Part shown: piece after piece, positions 33,622 through 42,852 of the stretch
How the letters are laid out: every line of letters begins with the position of its first letter
How positions within the stretch are numbered: position 1 is the first letter of the stretch
Assembly: GCF_005049105.1 (NCBI RefSeq)
Contig: NZ_SUKA01000005.1
Coordinates: forward strand, 159,843-223,842
DNA from: Sphingobacterium alkalisoli
Lineage (GTDB): Bacteria > Bacteroidota > Bacteroidia > Sphingobacteriales > Sphingobacteriaceae
Direction: 5' to 3'
Length of the DNA stretch: 64,000 bases
Made by a program: the position numbers and the translations under genes
The notes under the pieces: generated by a model
The model's input: only the letters and a program-made list of their open reading frames with translations
Told to the model about the DNA's origin: nothing
Database searches by the model: none

Positions 33622-34698
33622 ATGAAGAACTTATTTATCTATCTGTTGACATTTGCGAGTTGTGTATCTGTAGCCTTTGCGCAAAAGACAAAAGTAGTAT
33701 ATAACGAATTGCCTGTTTATGGAAAGCTCTTTGATACACCCTCCAAATACCATCGTGTAGATACCGTAAAATATAATGATCTACCAGTTCGTGTGAAGCA
33801 TTTATTTACGAATAGTGCGGGTTTATTTGTCACATTTCGATCTAATTCTTCGTCCATATATGCTAAATGGTGTGTAACAGATGCTAAAGTATCTTCCAAT
33901 CTTACATCGATTGCTCAAAAAGGTTTGGATGTATATATCAAAAATGCTGATGGTGAATGGCAATATGCTGGTTCAAAAGGAACCGCTAAAACATGTGACG
34001 AAGGTTCTCTAATAGCTAACCTAGATCAGACTGCGAAAGAATTTCTGGTATACCTGCCTTTATATGACGAAACCAGGTCTTTGAAAATAGGAGTAGAGGA
34101 GGGGGCTAGTTTCCTGCCACTACCGAATCCTTTTCAAAAGAATATCGCAGTATATGGGTCGAGTATTGTTCAAGGTGCATCTGCCGGAAGAGCAGGTATG
34201 GCTTATACAGCAATATTATCCCGACGTACAGGCCTAAATTTTATTAATCTTGGCGTAAGCGGTAGTGCGAAGATGGAGCCGGAGGTCGCACATATGTTGG
34301 CCGCCGGTACACCTGAGGTATTTATCTTAGACTGTGTCCCCAATTCCTTACCGGAAATTGTGTCAGAACGCACACAATATTTTGTAGAATACCTTCGTGC
34401 AAATCATCCCAATACGCCAATTATCATGATACCCTCGGTCGTGAGGGAATTAAGCTACTTTAATCAGGTTTGGAACAAACGGAATGCGGAACAGAATGCA
34501 CAATTTAAAAAAGAATACGAAACCCTATTAACCAAAGGAATTAAGCATCTGTATTATCTGGATAGCAAGACACTACTGGGAACGGATCACGAAGGTACAA
34601 CCGATGGAACACATCCCAACGATTTGGGATTCATGCGGATGGCCGATGAGATACAACCTTTCGTACTAGAGATCATGCAGAAGCATAATTTGCTCTAG
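33622..34698 (+). CDS. Exported SGNH/GDSL hydrolase
   Basis: The 358-residue protein has a signal peptide ending near AFAQ, an N-terminal beta domain (about 30-170) and a C-terminal SGNH hydrolase domain: the nucleophile Ser in YGSSIVQGASAG, Gly in NLGVSGSAKM, Asn in DCVPNSL, and Asp-His in DGTHPNDLGF. Such two-domain esterases are usually carbohydrate deacetylases or related enzymes in Bacteroidota. The substrate cannot be inferred. It is a single gene, divergent from the nuclease gene. Confidence 0.85.
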   Translation: MKNLFIYLLTFASCVSVAFAQKTKVVYNELPVYGKLFDTPSKYHRVDTVKYNDLPVRVKHLFTNSAGLFVTFRSNSSSIYAKWCVTDAKVSSNLTSIAQKGLDVYIKNADGEWQYAGSKGTAKTCDEGSLIANLDQTAKEFLVYLPLYDETRSLKIGVEEGASFLPLPNPFQKNIAVYGSSIVQGASAGRAGMAYTAILSRRTGLNFINLGVSGSAKMEPEVAHMLAAGTPEVFILDCVPNSLPEIVSERTQYFVEYLRANHPNTPIIMIPSVVRELSYFNQVWNKRNAEQNAQFKKEYETLLTKGIKHLYYLDSKTLLGTDHEGTTDGTHPNDLGFMRMADEIQPFVLEIMQKHNLL

Positions 34699-34718
34699 GA
34701 TTACGCTACGCGATAAGA

Positions 34719-35450
34719 TTATTCTATTTTTTTATCAATCAGCTCACGGATGGCTACCGAAGCTATCGCACCTCCAAACGCTGCCGGAAGGTAGGACATG
34801 GTACCGTATGCCGATTTTTTGTAATTACTTCCATCCGTATAGAGTAAGGAAGATTTATCGGGTAATTCGGTTGAAAATGCCACTTTTACCCCTTCACGTA
34901 TATCGTGTTTTTGTAATTTTTTACGAATATGGCGCGCCAGTTTACAGTTATAGGATTTACTGATATCTGCAATTTTAATTTTGGTTGGATCCACTTTACC
35001 TCCTGCTCCCATAGAACTCACGAAAGGAATTTTTTCTGCATAGGCAGATCGGATTAAAAATAATTTTGGGGTAATACTGTCTATCGCCTCCACGATATAA
35101 TCTGGTTTTAATTCCAGTAGCGCGGGGATACGTTCTGGAATCACAAATTCTTCTACCACGTTCAGTTGTAGCTCCGGATTGATATTTAACAGCCGTTCTT
35201 TCATAATCTGTGCTTTGGATACGCCGTGGTTGGTAGCCAGCGCCGGAAGTTGCCTATTGCGGTTGGAGGGATCTACCGTATCTCCGTCGATCACCGTCAT
35301 TTTTCCTACTCCTGCACGACAGATGAATTCTGCTGCAAATGAACCTACACCACCCAAGCCCAATACCATCACATGCGAATTGGCTAATTTTTCTAATGCT
35401 TCGCGTCCTATCAACGCCTCTGTTCTTGATAACCAAGATAAATCTTCCAT
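34719..35450 (-). CDS. tcdA: tRNA threonylcarbamoyladenosine dehydratase (TcdA/YgdL-like)
   Basis: The 243-residue ThiF/E1-type enzyme has the ATP-binding GLGGVGSFAAEFICRAGVG, DGDTVDPSNRNRQ with the adenylation residues, and VEAIDSITPK. TcdA closes the threonylcarbamoyl side chain of tRNA A37 into a cyclic form using ATP. The SMGAGGKVDPTKI segment is typical of YgdL rather than MoeB or ThiF. It follows the TatD gene with two bases between them. Confidence 0.85.
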   Translation of the reverse strand: MEDLSWLSRTEALIGREALEKLANSHVMVLGLGGVGSFAAEFICRAGVGKMTVIDGDTVDPSNRNRQLPALATNHGVSKAQIMKERLLNINPELQLNVVEEFVIPERIPALLELKPDYIVEAIDSITPKLFLIRSAYAEKIPFVSSMGAGGKVDPTKIKIADISKSYNCKLARHIRKKLQKHDIREGVKVAFSTELPDKSSLLYTDGSNYKKSAYGTMSYLPAAFGGAIASVAIRELIDKKIE

Positions 35451-35452
35451 AG

Positions 35453-36109
35453 TTATAAATAGGAATACTTAAATACGTTTTGAAAATTTTGTGCCAGTTC
35501 ATTTCTGAGTTGATCTATCGAAATTTTACGAGCGGCGCAAAAATACGTATAAATATCTACTATGCTAATAGATTTATCATCCGTTTCTAAGAAAATTTTC
35601 TCCAGCGGAAGATTGGTAATTAAATTGTTTTTAGCTCCTTTCAGCATATCAGCTCCCAAACTGATTAGATAACCTTGCTTTAATACCGATTGTGCTAAGG
35701 CTATATTTTTATTAAAACCGTGGAAAATAACCGGAACAGTTACTTTTTGTTGCAGCAGTACCTGAAAGGTCTCTTGGTAGGCACGTACACAATGGATGAT
35801 AAGGGGCTTACCTATAATATTTGCCAACTGGATCTGTTGCTCAAAACACTTGATTTGCTTTTCCCACTTTGTTTTAGTGAGTTTATCCAATCCACATTCG
35901 CCAATAGCAAGTACGTTTTCTCTTGCAGCATACGTTTCCAATGCGTTGCATTGTTTGTCAAAATCGATATCAATATACCAAGGGTGTATGCCTACAGAGC
36001 AGGCAACGGAAGGAAAATAATCTTTGCCGACTATACAGTTTTGCAGGGACAATACGTCATGTTGTTCATTCCTACAATGTGTATGGATATCTATATATGG
36101 AGTATGCAT
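35453..36109 (-). CDS. TatD family metal-dependent hydrolase
   Basis: The 218-residue product begins MHTPYIDIHTHCR with the His-x-His metal site, then GIHPWY, a later IGECGLDKL with the bridging Glu, LIIHCVRA, FHGFN and FLETDD with the last Asp. A longer frame from 36187 is open, but the ATG at 36109 puts the metal motif at the usual N-terminal place. It is somewhat shorter than E. coli TatD (about 260). TatD enzymes are DNA or D-aminoacyl-tRNA-related hydrolases. Confidence 0.82.
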   Translation of the reverse strand: MHTPYIDIHTHCRNEQHDVLSLQNCIVGKDYFPSVACSVGIHPWYIDIDFDKQCNALETYAARENVLAIGECGLDKLTKTKWEKQIKCFEQQIQLANIIGKPLIIHCVRAYQETFQVLLQQKVTVPVIFHGFNKNIALAQSVLKQGYLISLGADMLKGAKNNLITNLPLEKIFLETDDKSISIVDIYTYFCAARKISIDQLRNELAQNFQNVFKYSYL

Positions 36110-36131
36110 ATTGTAACGATAAAAGCTACAG

Positions 36132-37130
36132 TTATGTGAGCATGGACGGAGCGTTATCAGCCATTTGCCCTGTGCTGATTTTAGCAATATTTTCCAATGT
36201 TACTTCTGCAATTTCTTTGAGGGCTTCTTCTGTAAAGAATGCTTGATGCGCAGTAATAAGCACATTTGGAAAGCTCATTAATCGTTGAATATTATCGTCT
36301 AGGATGATATTGGTAGAGAGGTCTTTAAAAAATAGCATTTCTTCCTGTTCGTACACATCAATACAAAGTGCGCCTATCCGTTTTGTTTTCAATCCTTCGA
36401 TAATATCCACTGTGTTAATTAAACCACCGCGGCTGGTATTTATGAGCACAACACCCGGTTTCATCAGGTTAATCGTCTGTTGATTGATTAGATAATGATT
36501 TTCTGGTGTTAACGGACAGTGTAATGAAAGAATGTCTGCCCCCTCCAATACATGTTCTAACGAGGTGTACTGTACGCCTTGTTCAATGAGGCTATTGTCG
36601 GGATAAATGTCATGTGCCCATATTTTACAGCCAAAGCCCAGCATGATCTTCACAAAGGCCTTACCTATTTTGCCAGTTCCGATTACACCTACCGTTTTTC
36701 CCTTCAAATTAAAACCCAACAAACCGTTGAGTGAAAAATTCTGCTCACGCACTCGGTTATAGGCTTTATGTGTTTTTCTGTTCACCGTAAGCAACATCGC
36801 TACCGTATGTTCCGCAACTGCTTCCGGAGAATAGGCCGGAACCCGACATACCGCGATTCCAAGTCTTTTGGCGGCATCAATATCTACATTGTTAAATCCT
36901 GCACATCGCAATGCAATAATCTTTACGCCATTATTTGATAACGTCTCTATTACTTCTACATTTAATTTATCATTCACAAATACACATACGGCATCGGTAT
37001 TTTTTACCGCATTGGCAATATGCGGTCCCAGATGCGTATCATAATAGTCGATCGTGAAGCCGTGATTTTCGCTAAGGCGATCAAAAAATATTTTGTCGTA
37101 CGGTTGGGTAGAGAAGAAAGCAATTTTCAT
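36132..37130 (-). CDS. ldhA: D-2-hydroxyacid dehydrogenase, D-lactate dehydrogenase-like
   Basis: The 332-residue enzyme interconverts a 2-oxoacid and a D-2-hydroxyacid, probably pyruvate and D-lactate. It has the NAD loop GVIGTGKIGKAF, the catalytic Arg in INTSRGGLI and His in TAHQAFFTEEA, with LRCAGFNNVDIDAAKRLGI and VPAYSPEAVAEH as LdhA-type landmarks. Length and motifs agree with fermentative LdhA. It stands before the TatD gene on the same strand with a 22-base gap. Confidence 0.88.
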   Translation of the reverse strand: MKIAFFSTQPYDKIFFDRLSENHGFTIDYYDTHLGPHIANAVKNTDAVCVFVNDKLNVEVIETLSNNGVKIIALRCAGFNNVDIDAAKRLGIAVCRVPAYSPEAVAEHTVAMLLTVNRKTHKAYNRVREQNFSLNGLLGFNLKGKTVGVIGTGKIGKAFVKIMLGFGCKIWAHDIYPDNSLIEQGVQYTSLEHVLEGADILSLHCPLTPENHYLINQQTINLMKPGVVLINTSRGGLINTVDIIEGLKTKRIGALCIDVYEQEEMLFFKDLSTNIILDDNIQRLMSFPNVLITAHQAFFTEEALKEIAEVTLENIAKISTGQMADNAPSMLT

Positions 37131-37275
37131 GGTGTATATCTATAACAGTATTATTTTTATCAGATCGACTTTTATCAGATTGATTTAAATATACAGAATT
37201 AATCCATAAGCTAACTGCGTTAAGATCGTTAATACAAAGTATTTTATCTAAATTTAACAAAAATACAATCAGAAT

Positions 37276-37761
37276 ATGCCCAGTAAATTTCATCAATTAA
37301 GTGCGAAATCGCCGCAAGGCGTACCTATATCAATGGAGGATTTTGACGGAAAGGTACTGTTGATCGTAAACACAGCAACTAAATGTGGCCTAGCTCCTCA
37401 GTTTGATGGCTTGGAAGTGCTGCATCAAAAGTATAAGGATAAGGGATTGGTCATATTGGGCTTTCCTTCGGATCAGTTTGCAGGACAGGAACCTGAAACA
37501 AATGAATCCATGGAACAGACCTGCAAGGTGAACCATGGTGTAACATTTCAACTCATGGAAAAATGTCATGTAAACGGATCGACTACCCATCCTGTATTTG
37601 AGTTTCTAAAGAAAGAACTTGGTGGTTTTTTCGGAAGTCGAATTAAATGGAATTTTACTAAATTTTTAGTGGACAAAAATGGAATCCCTTTCAAACGTTA
37701 CGCACCGATTACAAAACCCCAAGATATAGAAAAAGACATTATCTACCTTCTTCAATCATAA
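37276..37761 (+). CDS. Glutathione peroxidase-like thiol peroxidase
   Basis: The 161-residue protein reduces peroxides through Cys37 in NTATKCGL, with Gln67 in FPSDQFAGQEP and the Trp-Asn pair in KWNFTKFLVD completing the catalytic tetrad. Bacterial members mostly use thioredoxin; this organism appears to make bacillithiol rather than glutathione (bshB1 at the window end), which agrees. No signal peptide. A second, altered copy lies at 62945-63436. Confidence 0.9.
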   Translation: MPSKFHQLSAKSPQGVPISMEDFDGKVLLIVNTATKCGLAPQFDGLEVLHQKYKDKGLVILGFPSDQFAGQEPETNESMEQTCKVNHGVTFQLMEKCHVNGSTTHPVFEFLKKELGGFFGSRIKWNFTKFLVDKNGIPFKRYAPITKPQDIEKDIIYLLQS

Positions 37762-37770
37762 AAAAGTTAT

Positions 37771-37787
37771 GGCGGTTTTTCACCGCC
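37771..37787 (+). terminator. Hairpin after the peroxidase gene
   Basis: GGCGGT and ACCGCC pair around TTTTC, followed by TTATTCTTC. It is nine bases after the stop. Confidence 0.55.
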
Positions 37788-37832
37788 TTATTCTTCTATT
37801 TAACGTGTTATTGGTGGGTGTTCTACACCGTA

Positions 37833-38279
37833 CTAAGGTAATTTAAATGCTTGACGAGCCAATAATTGCCATTGATTGTTGGTTTTTACCCAAGTCAATA
37901 CAATCCCCAATTTTATATTTGCTTTGCCTTTTCCTGGATCGTTTGTGGTAGCACTTAAGGTATGACGTACGATAGCCGTTTTGTCTACTATCTGAATGGT
38001 CTGTTTTGTAAGTTGGATATCTTCAAATACAGAAGCACCAGAAACAAAAGTCTGCACGAAATCAGCTTTTGTTTCCATTTTTCCACTGGAATGCCCGTAG
38101 GAGAGGTGGTCCGACGCCAATCTGTTTAATGTAGTACCTTCGGCTTTAAGCATGGCTTGGGTCAATTCCTCCACCGCCTTTTCGACTTCCTTTGCAAGTT
38201 TATCCTGCGCCGACGCATTATAAACAACAGTTGTAAGAATTAAACTCATTATGAGCAAAGATATCTTTTTGTTTAGCAT
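37833..38279 (-). CDS. Exported DUF4440/NTF2-like protein
   Basis: The 148-residue protein has a signal peptide (MLNKKISLLIMSLILTTVVYNASAQ) and an NTF2-like cone fold of the DUF4440 group: VEELTQAMLKAEGTTLNRLASDHLSYGHSSG, then strands ending in LTWVKTNNQWQLLARQAF. These proteins bind small ligands or act as accessory subunits; no role can be given. An upstream ATG at 38306 would place charged residues before the signal peptide, so 38279 is used. Confidence 0.75.
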   Translation of the reverse strand: MLNKKISLLIMSLILTTVVYNASAQDKLAKEVEKAVEELTQAMLKAEGTTLNRLASDHLSYGHSSGKMETKADFVQTFVSGASVFEDIQLTKQTIQIVDKTAIVRHTLSATTNDPGKGKANIKLGIVLTWVKTNNQWQLLARQAFKLP

Positions 38280-38349
38280 GATTTGATAATATATGTTTAT
38301 TCTCAAACTTAACGAATTTGTAGCCTTTTCACAAGTGTTAGTTGGATAA

Positions 38350-38763
38350 TTATCTGCTTGATTTCATCGCTTTTAAAACTTTCAGATTCTCATCTACTGC
38401 TAATTTTCGATATAAATCGCTTTGAACGCCCAGTATCGCCATCTTACCGTAATGGTCATAATTGATACCCCAGCCGTATCGTTTTGTCAATGGAGAGGCT
38501 CGGAAGCATGGCTGGCCTTTTGAGAAAAACTTTTCTCTGGCTTCTGGATACTCACTTTCTATGAGGTTGCTCTGTTCGGCAAATACCTGAAACAATACGT
38601 CGTCAGAAGTATAGGCATAAGGGTTTTTACTGATCATCTCAAACTGTAAGTTAGCTACTGTCTTGGTATCCCCTTTTGTAGGAGGCGCTACCCCGATCGG
38701 TGTGGGATAATCATCCGCGACAGCTATAAATGTATTCGTGTAATTTGTGGTATGGGTTTTCAT
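38350..38763 (-). CDS. DUF6157 family protein
   Basis: The 137-residue cytoplasmic protein matches the DUF6157 family: NYTNTFIAVADDYPT at the start, KTVANLQFEMISKNPYAYTSDDVLF in the middle and CFRASPLTKRYGWGINYD near the end. The function is unknown; the family is widespread in soil bacteria. It sits between two small exported-protein genes on the same strand with short gaps. Confidence 0.72.
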   Translation of the reverse strand: MKTHTTNYTNTFIAVADDYPTPIGVAPPTKGDTKTVANLQFEMISKNPYAYTSDDVLFQVFAEQSNLIESEYPEAREKFFSKGQPCFRASPLTKRYGWGINYDHYGKMAILGVQSDLYRKLAVDENLKVLKAMKSSR

Positions 38764-38786
38764 GATGATTTCTCTTTTGACAGATA

Positions 38787-39278
38787 TTATTTAATTGGAA
38801 CTTTTCTGTTTTCAAAATATTTTCGGGTATATGTTCCCGGAATCGCATGATCGCCCTCCTTAAAATCAAAATAAACGAATTTGATTCCGTTCAATTCGGT
38901 TAGCGTATAGGTGGCTATAGCCATAAAACTATTCGCGCCCGTCGTACCCATCTCCTGTGTCATATAGGTAGAATTATCCATTTTTACGTATATGGTATCA
39001 TCAGATAGCTTTACAAAATCTAATTTTAATTTATCCCCATTTTCAGCATTCAATAAGTTGATCAAATCCAGAGGGTTTAACGAATCATTCGACATCGACC
39101 GGTTTTTTATCGCAACGTCTTTATTGTAATCGTAGCTCCAGATGGGAGAAGGGAGGGTAGTCAAAAGTGGGGTGCTTTCTTTTTCGAGTGTATCTGTTGC
39201 ATTTTCATTGGTTCTGGTGGCGCGGTTACAGGATGAGATCATTGCATATAAAAGTATGATCATTAAAGGACGTTTCAT
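38787..39278 (-). CDS. Predicted lipoprotein of unknown function
   Basis: The 163-residue protein has a lipoprotein signal MKRPLMIILLYAMISSC with the Cys at 17, an acidic linker, and a beta-rich domain (KLKLDFVKLSDDTIYVKMDN, TLTELNGIKFVYFDFKEGD). It would be anchored in the outer or inner membrane. No family is recognised. It is the first gene of a short minus-strand run with the DUF6157 gene. Confidence 0.65.
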   Translation of the reverse strand: MKRPLMIILLYAMISSCNRATRTNENATDTLEKESTPLLTTLPSPIWSYDYNKDVAIKNRSMSNDSLNPLDLINLLNAENGDKLKLDFVKLSDDTIYVKMDNSTYMTQEMGTTGANSFMAIATYTLTELNGIKFVYFDFKEGDHAIPGTYTRKYFENRKVPIK

Positions 39279-39609
39279 ATGATATTCTGTTTTATGTACT
39301 AATATATAAATGAATTATTAATCCGGTTGTTTTAAATTTTTTATATTCTATGCCATATGCTTTCTAATACGCCTTCCTGTGATTTGACTGATAATTGTGT
39401 CTTCCGTCATTATCTCCCATATCTAGTCTTATTTTTTTTAACTTAATTCACTTATAATTAGTGTTTTACATTTTATTTTTGTTATTCACAAAAGGTCAGG
39501 AAGATTATATTTTGACCTGTCTTACCGCACGACGGAATCGGGTCGTCCTACCTACTTTTGAGTAAACGAAAGACATCACAATAATTTAATAATTATTAAT
39601 AACAAACAT
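39279..39609. promoter_or_regulatory. Intergenic region with the promoter of the YceI operon
   Basis: This 331-base divergent gap is AT-rich. TACTTTTG at 39553-39560 fits the -7 box and lies 49 bases before the YceI ATG; no clear -33 box is seen. Arms AGGTCA (near 39494) and TGACCT (near 39513) form an inverted repeat 35-60 bases upstream of it, a possible regulator site. Nothing else was recognised. Confidence 0.4.
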
Positions 39610-40203
39610 ATGAACACATCACGAACTAAAACAAAGATTTTCCAATTTGGCGCCTTGCTTGTTATAGGCCTGTTGTCCATTACAACTTCCTCCGGGCAGA
39701 CCAAATATACCGGAAATAGCGGTAATGTTACTATCGATGGTACTTCTACACTCCACGACTGGAACATGAAATCGGCCAATGGGCGGACTGAGGTAACCAT
39801 GACGTTAAAGAATGGTCAGATCACAGATGTTTCTGCATTGAGCTTTACCGTAGATGCCACAAGTCTAAAAAGCAATAAATCGGGGTTGGACAAAAATGCC
39901 TATAAAGCATTGCATACCTCAACAAGTAAAAATATAACATATAAAGCTACATCGGGTACGGTGAGCAAATCCGGTGGTCACTACATCATTAAAACCAATG
40001 GTACCTTGAGCATCGGTGGCACAACAAAGCCACTGGCCTTGTCTTCTGCCGCTACCGTAAATTCTGACAATATCGTATCTGTAAAGGGTAGCGCGACATT
40101 CAATATGTCAAATTATGGCGTTACTCCACCTACAGTGATGATGGGTACCATCAAAACGGGCGACGAAATTACGATTACATACGATACGAAATTGAAGAAC
40201 TAA
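39610..40203 (+). CDS. Exported YceI family protein
   Basis: The 197-residue protein has a signal peptide (cleavage near SSGQT) and the YceI lipocalin-like fold: GNVTIDGTSTLHDWNMKSANG at the start, then SLKSNKSGLDKNAYKALHTSTSKNITYKA and GTLSIGGTTKPLAL. YceI proteins bind polyisoprenoid or other hydrophobic molecules in the periplasm. It begins a cluster with an outer-membrane protein (40231) and a second YceI-like gene (41898), which suggests that the three act on one ligand. Confidence 0.88.
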   Translation: MNTSRTKTKIFQFGALLVIGLLSITTSSGQTKYTGNSGNVTIDGTSTLHDWNMKSANGRTEVTMTLKNGQITDVSALSFTVDATSLKSNKSGLDKNAYKALHTSTSKNITYKATSGTVSKSGGHYIIKTNGTLSIGGTTKPLALSSAATVNSDNIVSVKGSATFNMSNYGVTPPTVMMGTIKTGDEITITYDTKLKN

Positions 40204-40230
40204 ATCTTGTTAACGATAAAATATACTATT

Positions 40231-41619
40231 ATGAAATTTACAAAATTACTATCGCTATGCGCCCTTTCCATGCTACTAAATCCGCTTGCGGGTCTAGCAC
40301 AAGAAGAGAAAGAAATTGATGAATTTATGACCTTTGGAGAGCCATCGTTTTTCAGGCCATACGACAAAAAAGGTATTCATGTATTTGAAACAACAAAGGG
40401 TGATTATGATAAACCCTACACCGGCAGAAAACTTAATTTGGGCGCAGGTTTTACCATGCAATTCCAATCTTTAAAAAACGAAAATCCAGGCGCGCTGAAT
40501 AGCGGATCGATGGAGGTAAATGCCTTAGCGCCGCTGAAGCCTGGCTTCATGACCTCTCAGGCTAATTTATATATCGACGTACAATTGGCAGAGGGTATCC
40601 GCATGAACCTCACAAACTACCTGTCATCACGTCACCACAACGAATTCTATGTAAAAGGAGGCTACCTCCAAGTCGATAAGATTCCTTTTATAGAAAGTGA
40701 TTTATTGGATAATCTGATGCGGTATACCACCATTAAGGTGGGGCATATGGAAATCAACTACGGTGACGCGCACTTCCGTAGGCCTGATGGCGGACACACC
40801 TCCTATTCCCCTTTTATGGAAGGTAATATCATGGACGCCTTCGCAACCGAAATGGCTGCTGAGGTATACCTGCAGCACAACGGTTTATTCGGCATGATAG
40901 GTCTATCCAATGGTATGATCAAAGGTAGCGTAGACTCCTTAGCGGTGAATACCGATGAAACCGATAAACGGAATCCTTCTGTTTATTTTAAAGGAGGTAT
41001 CGATAAGCAAATAAATGATATTACTCGTGTGCGTCTATCAGGAAGCTGGTATCATAACTCCGGAACGAATGGAACAGGTCTAACCATGTATGCAGGCGAC
41101 CGTACCGGATCAAACTACCAAAATGTCATGGAGCAATATTATACAGCAGCCGGTGTGGCCAAGGCGGGTACAGCGATGTATTCTTCAGGCCGGTTTAATC
41201 CCAATTTAAATGGTCAACTCGATGCGATAATGATTAATGCGTTTGCAAAGGTGGAAGGATTTGAACTCTTCGGAACGTATGAAATTGCCAAAGGTTATGC
41301 TAAAAATGAAGGACTAACCGACAACGAAGTAGAAGCGCGTACAGCTACTCAATTTGCCATAGAAGGTATCTATCGTTTTGGAAGCTATGAGAACTTTTTC
41401 GCCGGATTGAGGTATAACACGGTGCAATCTAAGTTGTACAACTATGAAGAAAAGGTGAATGTCGATCGCTTCGCTGTTGGAGCGGGGTGGTTTATGACAA
41501 AGAACATCATGGTAAAAGGCGAGTATGTTAATCAGAAATACAGCGATTTCAAAAATACAGACTATCGCCATAATGGCAAATTCAATGGTATAGTATTGGA
41601 AGCCGCTATATCATTCTAG
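40231..41619 (+). CDS. Predicted outer-membrane beta-barrel protein in the YceI cluster
   Basis: The 462-residue protein has a signal peptide (MKFTKLLSLCALSMLLNPLAGLAQ) and a beta-rich body with many aromatic-Gly pairs and a C-terminal ...VLEAAISF that ends in Phe, as in outer-membrane barrels. A frame open from 40207 adds eight residues; the ATG at 40231 starts the signal peptide. It follows the YceI gene by 27 bases. A porin-like role for the YceI ligand is possible but is inference. Confidence 0.7.
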   Translation: MKFTKLLSLCALSMLLNPLAGLAQEEKEIDEFMTFGEPSFFRPYDKKGIHVFETTKGDYDKPYTGRKLNLGAGFTMQFQSLKNENPGALNSGSMEVNALAPLKPGFMTSQANLYIDVQLAEGIRMNLTNYLSSRHHNEFYVKGGYLQVDKIPFIESDLLDNLMRYTTIKVGHMEINYGDAHFRRPDGGHTSYSPFMEGNIMDAFATEMAAEVYLQHNGLFGMIGLSNGMIKGSVDSLAVNTDETDKRNPSVYFKGGIDKQINDITRVRLSGSWYHNSGTNGTGLTMYAGDRTGSNYQNVMEQYYTAAGVAKAGTAMYSSGRFNPNLNGQLDAIMINAFAKVEGFELFGTYEIAKGYAKNEGLTDNEVEARTATQFAIEGIYRFGSYENFFAGLRYNTVQSKLYNYEEKVNVDRFAVGAGWFMTKNIMVKGEYVNQKYSDFKNTDYRHNGKFNGIVLEAAISF

Positions 41620-41654
41620 GAATAATGTGTGAGCGTATCTGAAAAGTGAATAAT

Positions 41655-41742
41655 CGTCATCGTGAGGAAGAAGAATAACGACGAAGTAATCTAAGCGAGT
41701 TATCTATTTAGATCGCTTCGTTGCTCACGTCTCGCGATGACG
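41655..41742. repeat. Interspersed palindromic repeat element
   Basis: Starts CGTCATCGTGAGG and ends CGCGATGACG, with inner blocks ACGACGAAGTAATCTA and TAGATCGCTTCGTTG. The ends are imperfectly complementary, so an 88-base RNA would form a long hairpin. I recall the same CGTCATTGCGAGG...CGAAGCAATCT pattern as a multicopy intergenic repeat in many Bacteroidota. Only one copy was seen in this window. The flanks 41620-41897 hold nothing else recognisable. Confidence 0.65.
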
Positions 41743-41897
41743 AGATTTGAAATTCCTGAAATTTTTAGATAACCTACTATTTATCCCGATTCTCATCAGC
41801 CAGAATAAACTCAGTGACCGCCAAAGGCAGCTGCGAAATAAATCGATCTCATTGATGCCGTGAAAGACGAACAATGGATCAATAAAAAAATAAACGG

Positions 41898-42488
41898 ATG
41901 AAAAATTTATTACTCCTAGTTGTTTTTATTCTAAGTAACTCTTTTACAGAATTTCCTGCTACAAAAAAAGAGTATACCTTTAAAGTGATGAGCAATAGCT
42001 ACATCATTATCAATGGTAGCTCGAATGTCAATAAATTTGGATGTAAAGTCCTAAAACCTTTGCAAACCAAACCGTTAAAGGCTTTGATTACGTCCAATTA
42101 TAAAGTTGATCTTGACGGAGCTATTCGCGTAAAGGTAGATGAGTTTGACTGTGAAAATAATATTTTGAATAGAGATTTGAGAAAAACGTTGAAAGCCGCA
42201 ACCCATCCTTATATGACGGTCTATTTCAAATCACTGGATCAAATTCCGTTTACAGAAGGAGAGGATACTATAAATGGAACTATTGTTATTGAGTTGGCAG
42301 GTACAGCTAAAGAGTTTAAAATCCCTCTTTCATTTATTAAAAAAGGAAATCTTTACCAAATGAAAGGAAATAAATCTTTTACTTTTTCGGATTTTAAACT
42401 TTTGCCACCCAAGAAAGTTGGAGGACTTATTAAGGTAAAAGATGAGTTTAAAGCGATTTTTATGCTTTCACTCCAGTATCTGGAGTAA
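41898..42488 (+). CDS. Exported YceI-like protein, divergent
   Basis: The 196-residue protein has an N-terminal signal (MKNLLLLVVFILSNSF) and a YceI-type pattern: YIIINGSSNVNKFGCKV, then CENNILNRDLRKTLKAATHPYMTVYFKS and GTIVIELAGTAKEFKIPL. It is less similar to the family than the copy at 39610. A perfect 6-bp hairpin (CTCCAG/CTGGAG, 42471-42485) covers the stop codon and is followed 25 bases later by a T6 run, a possible terminator. The interspersed repeat separates it from the outer-membrane gene. Confidence 0.7.
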   Translation: MKNLLLLVVFILSNSFTEFPATKKEYTFKVMSNSYIIINGSSNVNKFGCKVLKPLQTKPLKALITSNYKVDLDGAIRVKVDEFDCENNILNRDLRKTLKAATHPYMTVYFKSLDQIPFTEGEDTINGTIVIELAGTAKEFKIPLSFIKKGNLYQMKGNKSFTFSDFKLLPPKKVGGLIKVKDEFKAIFMLSLQYLE

Positions 42489-42728
42489 CTACAGGCACTA
42501 TGTGTGGGTGGCTTTTTTAACTTACTACTGATTAGGTATTTTAGATATAAAATTATCAGATGTCAAAGTCGATGAGTTGCGGTCGGGTGTATGACTGTCA
42601 AAGAGTAGATTTTGGAAGTTAATACACTATATTTTTTTAATGAATTCAATAAATGATAGATAAATTGAAGACTATTTATTTGGAATGCAGTTAGTTAATA
42701 TTAACGCGCGAAAAATTACTTTTTTTAT

Positions 42729-42760
42729 TTTGCAGATCACCCGGCAAATAGCTACTTTTG
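42729..42760 (+). promoter_or_regulatory. Promoter of tRNA-Arg(UCU)
   Basis: TTTG (42729-42732), 20 bases, then TACTTTTG (42753-42760); the tRNA begins 16 bases downstream. Upstream, 42489-42728 is AT-rich with no other feature. Confidence 0.75.
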
Positions 42761-42775
42761 CTTCATTAAAACGAA

Positions 42776-42849
42776 GCGCCCATAGCTCAGCTGGATAGAG
42801 CAACGGTTTTCTAAACCGTCGGTCTCAGGTTCGAATCCTGATGGGCGTA
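42776..42849 (+). tRNA. tRNA-Arg(UCU)
   Basis: The 74-base cloverleaf has acceptor arms GCGCCCA and TGGGCGT, anticodon loop TTTCTAA (TCT), the T-loop GTTCGAATC and no encoded CCA. Confidence 0.95.
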
Positions 42850-42852
42850 CTT

